Position numbers and translations under genes: made by a program. A stretch of 64,000 nt of DNA from UBA1189 sp964570685. GTDB lineage: Bacteria; Bacteroidota; Bacteroidia; Bacteroidales; Bacteroidaceae. Where the stretch lies: assembly GCA_964570685.1 (NCBI GenBank), contig CAZMZC010000008.1, positions 1-64,000 of the forward strand, given 5' to 3'. Positions 53,300 through 62,191 of this stretch are shown piece by piece. Below the pieces are notes generated by a model that was not told where the DNA came from, made no database searches, and saw nothing but the letters and a program-made list of their open reading frames with translations. The stretch's first letter is position 1, and the number at the start of each line of letters is the position of its first letter.

Positions 53300-53340
53300 A
53301 GCTGATGGTGTAAAGGGCTATTAGGGGTAATTAAGGGCTG

Positions 53341-54564
53341 TTAAGGGACGAGCAATGAACTGTCGCCATAGCTCAGGAAGCGGAAGTCGTGGCCGAGGGC
53401 ATAGTCGTAGATGGTGCGCCAGTTGCCCTTCACGAAGGCCGAGACGAGCAGTAGCAACGTGCTCTTGGGCTGGTGGAAGTTGGTGACGATGCGCCGCACG
53501 ATGTGGAACGTGTAGCCCGGGGCAATCATTATCTGCGTGTTGGTGTGCAGGGCAGGCAGCTCGTGGCGGTCGAGGTAGTCGAGGATATGCTGCAAGGCCT
53601 CCAGGGTAGTGAGGCGGTTGTTCTCCTCCTCGTAGGGCATCCATTGCGTCACACGCAACTGCTCCTCCGTAGCATCGGGGTGGCGGCTGATGAGTACACC
53701 TATATAATATAGGCTCTCCAGCGTGCGCACCGAGGTGGTGCCTACGGCAATGGCTTCGCCACCGTGGGCAATGAGTTTCTCTATCGTGCTGCGCTCCACC
53801 ACGATATACTCCGAGTGCATCTCGTGGTCGCCAATCTCGGCACTCTTCACCGGCTTGAAGGTACCCGCGCCTACGTGCAGCGTCACCTCATCGCGCTCTA
53901 TGCCCTTGGCGTCAATGGCTTGCAGCACACGCTCGGTAAAGTGCAGCCCTGCCGTGGGTGCAGCCACCGAGCCCTTTATCTTCGAGTATACGGTTTGGTA
54001 GGTCTGCTTGTCGCTCTCCTCGGTCTTCCTATTTAAATAGGGAGGGATGGGCAGTTCGCCCACCGCCTCCAGCACCTCGGCAAAGGTCACCGTGGCATCG
54101 TCCCACGCAAAGGTGACGCGATGGCCCGTGCCTACGGCCTCGCCGCGTGCGGCAGTAAGCGTCAGCGTATGGTTGCGCACGGTAATCTCGCGACTCAGCG
54201 CACCCTCCTTCCATTTCTTGAGGTTTCCTACAAGGCAAAGCCAGCTGCAACGCTCCGTCTGTGCAAACATCTGTACATACTCGTTCGGTGTCAGGGGTTC
54301 GAGGCAGAAGACCTCGATGAGCGCACCCGTATCCTTGCGGAAGTGCAGACGGGCCTGTATCACTCGGGTATTGTTGAACACCATGAGTGCCCCCGAGGGC
54401 AGATGTTCGGGAAGCGAAGCGAAGATGTCTTCGCCCACCTCACCGCCCCGATAGAGCAGCAATTTGGAGCTATCGCGCTCGGCAAGCGGAAATTTGGCAA
54501 TGCGTTCATCGGGTAGCGGGTAGTCAAACTCGTCAATAGCGATATGTCGTGCATGTTCATTCAT
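53341..54564 (-). CDS. queA: S-adenosylmethionine:tRNA ribosyltransferase-isomerase
   Basis: Adds the epoxycyclopentanediol group during queuosine synthesis in tRNA. 407 residues with SGALMVFNNTRVIQARLHF, AAPTAGLHFTERVL, the HVGAGTFKPV strand, and the C-terminal QPKSTLLLLVSAFVKGNW block. It is longer than typical (~350) through inserts in the middle. A -7 box TAATTTTG (minus) at 54569-54576 ends 4 nt before the start codon, so the mRNA would be almost leaderless or the real promoter lies elsewhere. First gene of the unit. Confidence 0.94.
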   Translation of the reverse strand: MNEHARHIAIDEFDYPLPDERIAKFPLAERDSSKLLLYRGGEVGEDIFASLPEHLPSGALMVFNNTRVIQARLHFRKDTGALIEVFCLEPLTPNEYVQMFAQTERCSWLCLVGNLKKWKEGALSREITVRNHTLTLTAARGEAVGTGHRVTFAWDDATVTFAEVLEAVGELPIPPYLNRKTEESDKQTYQTVYSKIKGSVAAPTAGLHFTERVLQAIDAKGIERDEVTLHVGAGTFKPVKSAEIGDHEMHSEYIVVERSTIEKLIAHGGEAIAVGTTSVRTLESLYYIGVLISRHPDATEEQLRVTQWMPYEEENNRLTTLEALQHILDYLDRHELPALHTNTQIMIAPGYTFHIVRRIVTNFHQPKSTLLLLVSAFVKGNWRTIYDYALGHDFRFLSYGDSSLLVP

Positions 54565-54693
54565 ACTGCAAAATTAGCGCAAACTGAGCGTTGAAGAAAA
54601 AAAATCACAAAAATTTTCATATTCTTGCAACTTTTCGCACCTTTGTTACGTCTAATGGATAGAACAACGAACAAAACTTAATAATAAAGCACT

Positions 54694-55551
54694 ATGAAAC
54701 TACTGAAAACCGCACTCTGCGCACTGGCCCTGACGGCTGGCATAGGCGCCACGGCGCAAGTAAAGCAAACAGATGAGACACGTATCGGCGAATGGCTCAT
54801 CATCGAAGAATATGAAATCAAGGACAACGATGCCACCGTGTCGCGACAAACCAAGGTGCAGGTGGGCGATAAAAAGTTCTCCACCCCTCGTCGCCGTATG
54901 CGTGCCCACTACCCCACCTACTATATGGGATTCAGCCGCTTGAGCAACGACCCTTTCAGCATGGATTATGCCAATGGCATCAGCCAGAATCAAAGCAAAT
55001 GCTGGGATTGGGGCGTGTACCTCTGCGAGCACAGCATTGCCTTCAACAAGCGTGGCACCTTCGGACTTAGCTATGCCTTCGGATTCGGGCGTAGCAGCTA
55101 CAAGTTCAACAACGGAGAGTATTTCTACAACGATAACGGCCTCATCAACTATGGCATTAACCCTGCAAACACGAGCCAATACGATGAGACCTGGTTCCGC
55201 TACTGGGGTTTCCGCCTGCCTATCAACTTAGAGTTGCAGCACTATGTAGGTGGCAAACCCTTCTTCCTCACCTTCGGCCCCGAGATTGAGTTCCGCTTTG
55301 CGCCCAAGTCACTGGGACGTATCGACGGAGGCAAGCAGCGCAACATCAGCAAGAACTATGACCTTAACCCACTCAACGTGAATCTTATGGCACAGGTAGG
55401 TTACAACAATATCGGCTTCATGGCAAAACTCTCTCTTATCGACATATTCCAAAATCCCGTGCGTCCCGAGCCGCTTGTTGGTGGCGAAGGCATGTCGCTC
55501 ATCAATTGCGAGGTATACCCGCTCACCCTCGGGTTCTCTATTTTCTATTAG
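54694..55551 (+). CDS. Predicted outer-membrane beta-barrel protein
   Basis: 285 residues with a signal peptide (about 1-22, ending GATAQ). After a linker with RRRMRAHYPTYYMGFSRL, alternating hydrophobic strands end in aromatic residues (AFGFGRSSYKF; NLELQHYVGGKPFFLTFGPE), and the protein ends LTLGFSIFY, a barrel-type C terminus. No specific family recognised. Single gene ending at a bidirectional terminator. Confidence 0.78.
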   Translation: MKLLKTALCALALTAGIGATAQVKQTDETRIGEWLIIEEYEIKDNDATVSRQTKVQVGDKKFSTPRRRMRAHYPTYYMGFSRLSNDPFSMDYANGISQNQSKCWDWGVYLCEHSIAFNKRGTFGLSYAFGFGRSSYKFNNGEYFYNDNGLINYGINPANTSQYDETWFRYWGFRLPINLELQHYVGGKPFFLTFGPEIEFRFAPKSLGRIDGGKQRNISKNYDLNPLNVNLMAQVGYNNIGFMAKLSLIDIFQNPVRPEPLVGGEGMSLINCEVYPLTLGFSIFY

Positions 55552-55581
55552 AAAAAGGCGCTCACAGGGATATGAACAAGA

Positions 55582-55614
55582 AAAAGAGCACGCTGCGAAG
55601 CGTGCTCTTTTACT
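55582..55614. terminator. Bidirectional terminator between the barrel gene and groEL
   Basis: AAAAGAGCACGC pairs with GCGTGCTCTTTT around a TGCGAA loop; A and T runs on both sides suit both strands. Confidence 0.88.
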
Positions 55615-55635
55615 TATCAGTGGGTTGAGGGCAGT

Positions 55636-57267
55636 TTACATCATGCCGTCCATGCCGCCCATGCCGGGAGCCATAGGTGCGGGCTTGTCTTCCTTCTTCT
55701 CCACGATGACGCACTCGGTGGTGAGGAACATGCCTGCGATAGAGGCGGCATTCTCCAGTGCCACGCGGGTCACCTTGGCGGGGTCAACGACGCCAGCGGC
55801 CTTCATGTGCTCGTACACGTCGGTGCGGGCGTTGTAGCCGAAGTCGCCTTCGCCCTCGCGTACCTTCTGTACCACTACGGCACCCTCCTTGCCTGCGTTG
55901 GAGACAATCTGGCGGAGGGGTTCCTCAACGGCACGCTTGATGATCTCGATACCGGTGGTCTCGTCGGCATTGTCGCCCTTGAGGCCTTCGAGGGCGTCGA
56001 TGGCGCGGATGTAGGCTACACCGCCACCGGACACGATACCCTCTTCGATGGCGGCGCGGGTAGCGCACAGGGCATCGTCTACGCGGTCTTTCTTCTCCTT
56101 CATCTCTACCTCAGAGGCGGCACCTACGTAGAGCACGGCTACGCCGCCGGCAAGTTTGGCCAGGCGCTCCTGGAGCTTCTCCTTGTCGTAGTCGCTCTTG
56201 GTAGCGGCAATCTGTGCTTTAATCTGTGCCACGCGCTCGGCAATGGCATCCTTGCTGCCTGCACCGTTGACGATGGTGGTGTTGTCCTTCGATACGGTCA
56301 CCTTGTCGCAACGGCCCAGCATCTCGATGGTAGCCTGCTCGAGTGAGAGACCCTTCTCCTCGCTGATGACGATGCCTCCGGTGAGGATGGCGATGTCTTC
56401 GAGCATCTCCTTGCGGCGGTCGCCGAAGCCGGGTGCCTTGACGGCGCAGATCTTGAGTTGGGCACGCAGGCGGTTCACTACGAGTGTGGTGAGTGCCTCG
56501 CTATCTACGTCCTCGGCGATGACGAGGAGCGGACGGCCTGTCTGGATGGCAGGCTCGAGGATGGGGAGGAAGTCCTTGAGGTTGGAGATCTTCTTGTCGT
56601 AGATGAGGATATAGGGATTGTCCATCACGCACTCCATCTTCTCGGTATCGGTCACGAAGTAGGGCGACAGGTAGCCGCGGTCAAACTGCATGCCCTCAAC
56701 CACGCCGATAGAGGTCTCGGTGCCCTTGGCCTCCTCGATGGTGATGACGCCGTCCTTGGATACGCGACGCATGGCATCGGCGATGAGTTTGCCTATCTCG
56801 GGGTCGTTGTTGGCCGAGATGGTAGCCACCTGCTCTATCTTGTCGTAGTCGCTGCCTACGGCCTCAGATTGCTCCTTGATGCTCTCTACCACCTTGGCTA
56901 CGGCCTTGTCGATACCGCGCTTGAGGTCCATGGGGTTGGCACCTGCGGTGACGTTCTTGATACCTACGTTCACGATGCTTTGGGCGAGTACGGTAGCCGT
57001 GGTGGTGCCGTCGCCAGCATCGTCACCGGTCTTCGATGCTACCGACTTCACGAGCTGTGCGCCGGTGTTCATGAAGGGGTCGGCCAGCTCTACCTCCTTG
57101 GCTACGGTGACACCGTCCTTGGTGATGTGGGGAGCGCCGAACTTCTTCTCGATGATCACGTTACGGCCTTTGGGGCCGAGAGTTACTTTCACTGCGTTGG
57201 CAAGCTCGTCGACACCCTTCTTGAGCTGCTCGCGAGCTTCCATATTGAATACGATTTCTTTTGCCAT
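55636..57267 (-). CDS. groEL: Chaperonin GroEL
   Basis: 543 residues. Assists protein folding with GroES. Family blocks are intact: VTLGPKGRNVIIEKKFGAPH, the ATP site GDGTTTATV (about 86-94), VGGGVAYIR-type region SGGGVAYIRAI, and the Gly/Met tail GMGGMDGMM. It follows groES by 76 nt containing TAGGATTTCCTAGGA-type filler repeats. No CIRCE operator was found upstream of the pair. Confidence 0.98.
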   Translation of the reverse strand: MAKEIVFNMEAREQLKKGVDELANAVKVTLGPKGRNVIIEKKFGAPHITKDGVTVAKEVELADPFMNTGAQLVKSVASKTGDDAGDGTTTATVLAQSIVNVGIKNVTAGANPMDLKRGIDKAVAKVVESIKEQSEAVGSDYDKIEQVATISANNDPEIGKLIADAMRRVSKDGVITIEEAKGTETSIGVVEGMQFDRGYLSPYFVTDTEKMECVMDNPYILIYDKKISNLKDFLPILEPAIQTGRPLLVIAEDVDSEALTTLVVNRLRAQLKICAVKAPGFGDRRKEMLEDIAILTGGIVISEEKGLSLEQATIEMLGRCDKVTVSKDNTTIVNGAGSKDAIAERVAQIKAQIAATKSDYDKEKLQERLAKLAGGVAVLYVGAASEVEMKEKKDRVDDALCATRAAIEEGIVSGGGVAYIRAIDALEGLKGDNADETTGIEIIKRAVEEPLRQIVSNAGKEGAVVVQKVREGEGDFGYNARTDVYEHMKAAGVVDPAKVTRVALENAASIAGMFLTTECVIVEKKEDKPAPMAPGMGGMDGMM

Positions 57268-57343
57268 AGTTCTTTATTATTTTTAGTTTTTAGGATTGCA
57301 TAGGATTTCCTAGGACAGTCTAAGATTGCCTAAGAGGGGATTA

Positions 57344-57616
57344 TTAACCTACGATTGCGAGGATATCGCTCTGGCGCATGATGAGGTACTTGCTGCCTTC
57401 GAGCTCCAGCTCGGTGCCTGCATACTTGCCGTAGAGTACGGTGTCGCCTACCTTCACTACCATTTCCTCGTCTTTGGTGCCGTTGCCTACGGCTACTACT
57501 TCACCCTTGAGGGGTTTCTCCTTGGCGGTGTCGGGGATGATGATGCCGCCGATAGTCTTCTCTTCGGCCGGTGCGGGTACTACGAGCACGCGGTCAGCTA
57601 ATGGTTTGATGTTCAT
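57344..57616 (-). CDS. groES: Co-chaperonin GroES
   Basis: 90 residues, starting NIKPLADRVLVVPAPAEEKT, with the mobile loop (TIGGIIIPDTAKEKP) and the closing KYLIMRQSDILAIVG. First gene of the groES-groEL unit. No TAnnTTTG box or CIRCE sequence was recognised upstream, so its heat-shock control is unclear. Confidence 0.97.
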   Translation of the reverse strand: MNIKPLADRVLVVPAPAEEKTIGGIIIPDTAKEKPLKGEVVAVGNGTKDEEMVVKVGDTVLYGKYAGTELELEGSKYLIMRQSDILAIVG

Positions 57617-57767
57617 TTTTTGTACGTTTGGTTTTATGGTTATTGTTCATTATATTGTTTAGCAATGTCGCCATAGTATAAATAACGAAAAGCGTGCCAC
57701 GATTGTTTGGGTTCGCGGCAATGCGCCAATGGATGACGGCTTGGCAAGCGACGTGTCAGTTTGTCAG

Positions 57768-58532
57768 TTATTCGAGCTCGAAGAGGAGTTTCTCGAGTTG
57801 CTCGGCCGTGAGCCAGCGGTGCAGGGTGCCCCGATGCGCCACGGTGATGGCTCCCGTCTCCTCAGACACAACGATAGCAAAAGCATCGCTCTCTTGCGAT
57901 ACACCCAATGCGGCACGGTGGCGTAGGCCGAGCGACTTGGGTATCTCCATGCTATGTGATACGGGGAGCAGACAACCTGCGGCCACAATGCGTTTTTGGC
58001 TGATGACCATGGCACCATCGTGCAAGGGACTATTCTTGAAGAAGATATTCTCGATGAGCAGTTGATTGATGGCTGCATCAATGGATTCGCCCGTATTGAT
58101 GATTTCGCCCAGCTTATCGCCTTGTTCGATGACAATCAGTGCCCCCTCCTTGCGCTTCGACATGTTCATGCAGGCCATCACAATGGGCATCATCTCGGCA
58201 TGGTCGGTCTTGACCTCCTTCTTTCCGGAAAACATCTCCACTATTCGTCTGACACGGTGCTGCGAACCAATCTCGCGCAAGAAACGGCGTATCTCGTCCT
58301 GAAAAAGGACGATAAGAGCCAAAGCACCCACACTGACGAGCGTATCCAAGATACCTCCCAAGAGCTTCATCTCCAGAATCTGAGACACCAAAAGCCAAAT
58401 GATGATGAAGACGAAGATACCTATGAAGAGGTTGAGCGAGCCCGACTCCTTCATCAACTTGTAGAAGTAGAAGAGCATCAGTGCTACAAGCAGAATGTCT
58501 ATCAAGTCTTTTATGCTGAAACCGAGTAACAT
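57768..58532 (-). CDS. cdaA: Diadenylate cyclase CdaA
   Basis: Membrane enzyme making c-di-AMP from two ATP. 254 residues: three N-terminal membrane helices (about 10-25, 36-52, 60-77), then a DAC domain with DGA at 162-164 and RHR at 204-206. Both catalytic motifs are intact. It starts 24 nt after folP, a pairing known in Bacteroidota. The signal controls osmolyte and cell-wall homeostasis. Confidence 0.96.
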   Translation of the reverse strand: MLLGFSIKDLIDILLVALMLFYFYKLMKESGSLNLFIGIFVFIIIWLLVSQILEMKLLGGILDTLVSVGALALIVLFQDEIRRFLREIGSQHRVRRIVEMFSGKKEVKTDHAEMMPIVMACMNMSKRKEGALIVIEQGDKLGEIINTGESIDAAINQLLIENIFFKNSPLHDGAMVISQKRIVAAGCLLPVSHSMEIPKSLGLRHRAALGVSQESDAFAIVVSEETGAITVAHRGTLHRWLTAEQLEKLLFELE

Positions 58533-58556
58533 GGGGTATGAGTTGTGAGTTGTGAG

Positions 58557-59441
58557 TTATGAGTGGTGAGTTGTCTTTTCGGAGGGTTCGGAGGATTCTG
58601 AGGACGCAGAGGATTCTGAGGATTCAGATGGATTCTTTAATTTTTCCGTGATGGCCACCGCCTCTACCGCCGCTTTCACGTCGTGCACGCGGAGTATGTG
58701 GGCACCCTTCATCAGAGCTATGGTGTGTAGCACGGTGGTACCGTTGAGTGCCTCCTCGGGAGTGATGTCGAGACACTTGTATATCATCGACTTGCGCGAC
58801 ACGCCTATCAGTACCGGGCACTCCAGTATATGTAGTTCTTCGAGGTGTGTCATGAGGCGGTAGTTGTCATCGAGCGTCTTGCCGAAGCCGAAGCCGGGAT
58901 CCACGATCACGTCATTCACGCCTATGAGATGCAGGCGGTCGATGCGCTCGGCAAGGTCATACATCAGCTCCGTCCAACTGCCCTTGTTGCAGGTAAGCAC
59001 GTAGGGCACCTGCAGGTCGGCCACGGTGGCAAACATCCGCTCGCCGGCCTCTCCGCCCGACACGTCGTTAATCATCTGCACGCCAAAGTCCCTCACGCAG
59101 CGCTCGGCTATGGAGGCACGGAAGGTGTCAACCGACAGGACGGCCTCGGGAGCCACCCTGCGCACGGCCGCGAGGGCCATACCGAGACGGCGCATCTCCT
59201 CCTCCCCGCTCACGGGGGCAAGCCCGGGCTTGGTAGAGCAGCCACCAATGTCGAGTATCGCGGCTCCCTCGCCGAGCATCGCCAGGGCACGCTCGGCCAC
59301 GGCATCGGCCGTATGCATCTGCGAGGCTTCGTAGAACGACTCCTCCGTAGCATTTAGGATGCCCATCACCAGCGGACGCTCCAGCGAGAGCAGGTGGCCA
59401 CCGACGTTCAGCGTATAGGGTATGGTGTTGCGTGTATTCAT
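58557..59441 (-). CDS. folP: Dihydropteroate synthase
   Basis: Folate enzyme joining pABA to the pterin pyrophosphate. 294 residues. Motifs: MGILNATEESFYEAS (family norm close to GILNVTPDSF), LSVDTFRA, QMINDVSGG, DPGFGFGKT, and GVSRKSMI. The first loop is unusual: V-T-P-D has become A-T-E-E. The last ~25 residues (SESSESSASSESSEPSE, then KTTHHS) are encoded by GATTCTGAG-type and GAGTTGTGAG-type filler repeats, so the C-terminal tail is repeat-derived. A -7 box TAACTTTG (minus) at 59450-59457 leaves almost no leader. Confidence 0.94.
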   Translation of the reverse strand: MNTRNTIPYTLNVGGHLLSLERPLVMGILNATEESFYEASQMHTADAVAERALAMLGEGAAILDIGGCSTKPGLAPVSGEEEMRRLGMALAAVRRVAPEAVLSVDTFRASIAERCVRDFGVQMINDVSGGEAGERMFATVADLQVPYVLTCNKGSWTELMYDLAERIDRLHLIGVNDVIVDPGFGFGKTLDDNYRLMTHLEELHILECPVLIGVSRKSMIYKCLDITPEEALNGTTVLHTIALMKGAHILRVHDVKAAVEAVAITEKLKNPSESSESSASSESSEPSEKTTHHS

Positions 59442-59554
59442 ATCAATGACAAAGTTAATTGTTTTTTTGATAAAACGAAAACAAATAATAAGAAGAAGTT
59501 TGTCTCGTCAGAAAAAACAGTACGAGATGCTTGGAATCTCGCTAAACCCTAATC

Positions 59555-59712
59555 AAGGTATTCAGGTATTCAGTATTCAGTTAAATTAAGTCGACCCTAA
59601 AAAAGGTGAAAATAGGGATTATATATATAATTATAATTATATATATAAAATTTTTCTTTACAAGTGCGCACTCAAAAATAAAACAACTGAATACTGAATA
59701 CCTGAATACCTT
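59555..59712. repeat. 158-bp concentric inverted repeat
   Basis: The outer arms 59555-59582 and 59685-59712 are a perfect 28-bp inverted repeat (AAGGTATTCAGGTATTCAGT...). Inside, 59619-59648 is a perfect 30-bp AT palindrome (TTATATATATAATTA and its complement). Both dyads are centred at exactly 59633.5. The two 36-nt segments between inner and outer arms are equal in length but unrelated in sequence. The structure could extrude as a cruciform, be an invertible segment, or be a rearranged filler repeat. Confidence 0.85.
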
Positions 59713-59928
59713 CTCCCATGATTTCTTGCACCTGTAAGCGAATCGCCACGCAGGTACTGAAAATTTTTATTTGACTGAATAAAAGATGCTTATTCAAAGA
59801 ACTTATCATTAGTTTTCAGTAAGTCGCTAAGTCTCGCCACAAAGTATTACCTTTGCATTGTCATAGGGTGACAAGGGTGGCAACAAAGTAAAAACGCACA
59901 TAATCTTCGGAGAATCGAAAAAAAACAC

Positions 59929-59936
59929 TAATTTTG
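59929..59936 (+). promoter_or_regulatory. -7 box for murF
   Basis: TAATTTTG, 30 nt before the start codon, with TTC 20 bp upstream. TACCTTTG at 59848-59855 is a second candidate. Confidence 0.55.
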
Positions 59937-59966
59937 TAAACCAAACAAAAACGGAAGAAAAACAAC

Positions 59967-61274
59967 ATGGTAACTATCGAGCACATATACAGCTGCTTCA
60001 ACGAGAGCACAGGCATCACCACCGACACCCGACAGTGCCGCGAGGGGATGATGTTCGTGGCACTACGAGGCGAAAACTTCGACGGCAACCGCTACGCCAA
60101 GAGCGCCCTGGAGCAGGGATGCAGCTACGTGGTCATCGACAATGCCGAGGCCGCCGACCTCAGCCCCGAGCTCGCCTCCCGGGCCATCCTCGTGGACGAC
60201 TCGCTACGCACGCTACAGCACCTTGCCCGCCACCACCGCCGCGCCTTGGGCCTCCCCATCGTAGGCATCACAGGCACCAACGGCAAGACTACCACGAAGG
60301 AGCTCGTGGCCGCCGTGCTCGCCCGCAAATACCGCATACACTACACGCAGGGCAACCTGAACAACCACATCGGCGTGCCCCTCACCCTGCTACAGCTCAG
60401 CCCGGAGCATGAGATGGCCGTGGTGGAGATGGGCGCCAGCCACCTGGGCGACATCAAGGAGCTGGTAGAGATTGCCGAGCCCGACTACGGCCTCATCACC
60501 AACGTGGGCATGGCCCACCTGCAGGGCTTCGGGTCGCTCGAAGGAGTCATCCGCACCAAAGGCGAGCTATATGACTACCTGCGCACCACGAAGAAGCGCA
60601 CGATATTCCTCAATGCTGACGATGACATATTGGCAAGTATCGCCGATGGATTGACGGTGGTGGGGTACGGACAATCGGCCGACGTGGAGGTCCGTGGCGA
60701 AATCGTGGCGTGTGCCCCCTACCTGCACTTCCGGTGGAGAAAGCACGAAGGCATGTGGCACGAGGTAGGCACCCGCCTCATAGGCAGCTACAACATCAGC
60801 AATGCCCTGTGCGCCTTAGCCGTGGGCACCTACTTCGGGGTAGCGGAAGAGGAGGCGTCGGCAGCACTCGCCGAATACACCCCCACGAACAACCGCTCGC
60901 AGCTCACCAAGACCGAGCACAACACGCTCATCGTAGATGCCTACAACGCCAACCCCACCAGCATGCGTGCCGCCATAGACAACTTTGCCTTGATGGAGGC
61001 ACCCCACAAGATGCTCATCCTGGGCGACATGAAGGAGCTGGGCGAAGCCACCGCCAGGGCACACCAGGAGGTGGTAGACAGGCTCGGCGAATGCCACTTC
61101 GGCGAGGTGTGGCTCGTAGGCTCCGCCTTTGCCGCCACCCGGCACACCCAGCGCACCTTTGCCGATGCCGATGAGGTGAAAGCCGCCTTGCAGACACATC
61201 GTCCCGAGGGATGCACCATCCTTATCAAGGGGTCGAACAGCATGAAGCTGGCCTCGCTGGCAGAGTGGCTGTAA
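59967..61274 (+). CDS. murF: UDP-N-acetylmuramoyl-tripeptide--D-alanyl-D-alanine ligase
   Basis: Cytoplasmic peptidoglycan enzyme adding D-Ala-D-Ala. 435 residues with DTRQCREGMMFVALRGENFD at the N terminus, the ATP loop GTNGKTT (103-109), NHIGVPLTLL, EMGASHLGDI, and VDAYNANPTSM in the C-terminal domain. Complete. It leads into a three-gene accessory set 32 nt downstream. Confidence 0.96.
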   Translation: MVTIEHIYSCFNESTGITTDTRQCREGMMFVALRGENFDGNRYAKSALEQGCSYVVIDNAEAADLSPELASRAILVDDSLRTLQHLARHHRRALGLPIVGITGTNGKTTTKELVAAVLARKYRIHYTQGNLNNHIGVPLTLLQLSPEHEMAVVEMGASHLGDIKELVEIAEPDYGLITNVGMAHLQGFGSLEGVIRTKGELYDYLRTTKKRTIFLNADDDILASIADGLTVVGYGQSADVEVRGEIVACAPYLHFRWRKHEGMWHEVGTRLIGSYNISNALCALAVGTYFGVAEEEASAALAEYTPTNNRSQLTKTEHNTLIVDAYNANPTSMRAAIDNFALMEAPHKMLILGDMKELGEATARAHQEVVDRLGECHFGEVWLVGSAFAATRHTQRTFADADEVKAALQTHRPEGCTILIKGSNSMKLASLAEWL

Positions 61275-61306
61275 CAGACAATATAGATAATTAATAAATA
61301 GCAAAG

Positions 61307-62191
61307 ATGCCAACAAAATACTACACCGTAGCCCGCCACACCTTCGCGGTGACCCTCCCCGAAGGAGAGACGGGCATCGCCCTACCCTCGTACGAACCCT
61401 TTGCGGCACCGTGCGCCCCCGACAAGCTACTGTTCTCACTCACCGTAGACGATGATTTCTATCCCGCCGAAAAGGGCGAGACCATCGGCGAGTTCGATTG
61501 CGGAGCTGCCGACTTCGGCGTATACCGCCTGCCCGACGGCACCTATCAGATACTCGTGAGCCCGCCCGGAGGCCGATATTGTGGACTCCTGCAGGCCTCG
61601 CCCGACTTCAGCCGGGCCACAATAGCCACCCGAGGTGAGGACCCGATGCGCACCTTCGCCGTCAACAATGCCCTGATGCTCGTATACGCCTTCGCGGCCG
61701 CTGAGATGGGCACCCTGCTCATCCACGCCTCGGTCATCAAGAACAACCATCGCGGCTACCTTTTCCTCGGCAAGAGCGGCACGGGCAAGAGCACACACAG
61801 CAGCCTATGGCTGAAACACATTGAAGGCAGCGAGCTGCTTAATGACGACAATCCCGTTATCCGCATCGAAGGCGAGAAAGCTACCGTATACGGCTCGCCC
61901 TGGAGCGGCAAAACCCCCTGCTACAAGAACGACAGCGCCCCGATAGGTGCCTTCGTGCGCATCAAGCAAGAGCCTACCAACCACATCGAGCGCGAGGGAG
62001 CCCTGCAGGCCTTCGCCGTGCTGCTGCCCTCGATGTCGACCATGAAGTGGGACAAGCGCGTCTATGGCGGCATCTGCGATAGCGTATCACGCTTGATAGA
62101 GCTGACACCACTCTACACCTTAGGTTGCCGCCCCGACCAAGAGGCCGCCGAGGTATGTCACGCGGCAGTAACCTCCAACGATAATCTATGA
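61307..62191 (+). CDS. HPrK-like kinase-domain protein
   Basis: 294 residues. The N-terminal ~135 form a beta-rich domain of unknown type. The C-terminal part carries a P-loop GKSGTGKST at 155-163 and the acidic LLNDDNP at 177-183, a pattern shared with HPr kinase/phosphorylase-type domains and with kinases found in peptide-modification clusters. It overlaps the next gene by 4 nt (ATGA). With the S26-like and PqqD genes this looks like a peptide-modification cassette, but no precursor peptide or modifying radical enzyme lies within view. Confidence 0.78.
   Translation: MPTKYYTVARHTFAVTLPEGETGIALPSYEPFAAPCAPDKLLFSLTVDDDFYPAEKGETIGEFDCGAADFGVYRLPDGTYQILVSPPGGRYCGLLQASPDFSRATIATRGEDPMRTFAVNNALMLVYAFAAAEMGTLLIHASVIKNNHRGYLFLGKSGTGKSTHSSLWLKHIEGSELLNDDNPVIRIEGEKATVYGSPWSGKTPCYKNDSAPIGAFVRIKQEPTNHIEREGALQAFAVLLPSMSTMKWDKRVYGGICDSVSRLIELTPLYTLGCRPDQEAAEVCHAAVTSNDNL

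Larger units (their letters stand above)
59442..59966. other. Divergent folP-murF intergenic region
   Basis: 525 bp without a gene. It contains the folP -7 box (59450-59457), the concentric inverted repeat (59555-59712), and two -7 boxes toward murF: TACCTTTG at 59848-59855 and TAATTTTG at 59929-59936, the latter with TTC at the -33 position. Confidence 0.75.

Noticed and set aside
57617..57760. CIRCE heat-shock operator before groES
   Set aside because: No TTAGCACTC / GAGTGCTAA arms can be found.
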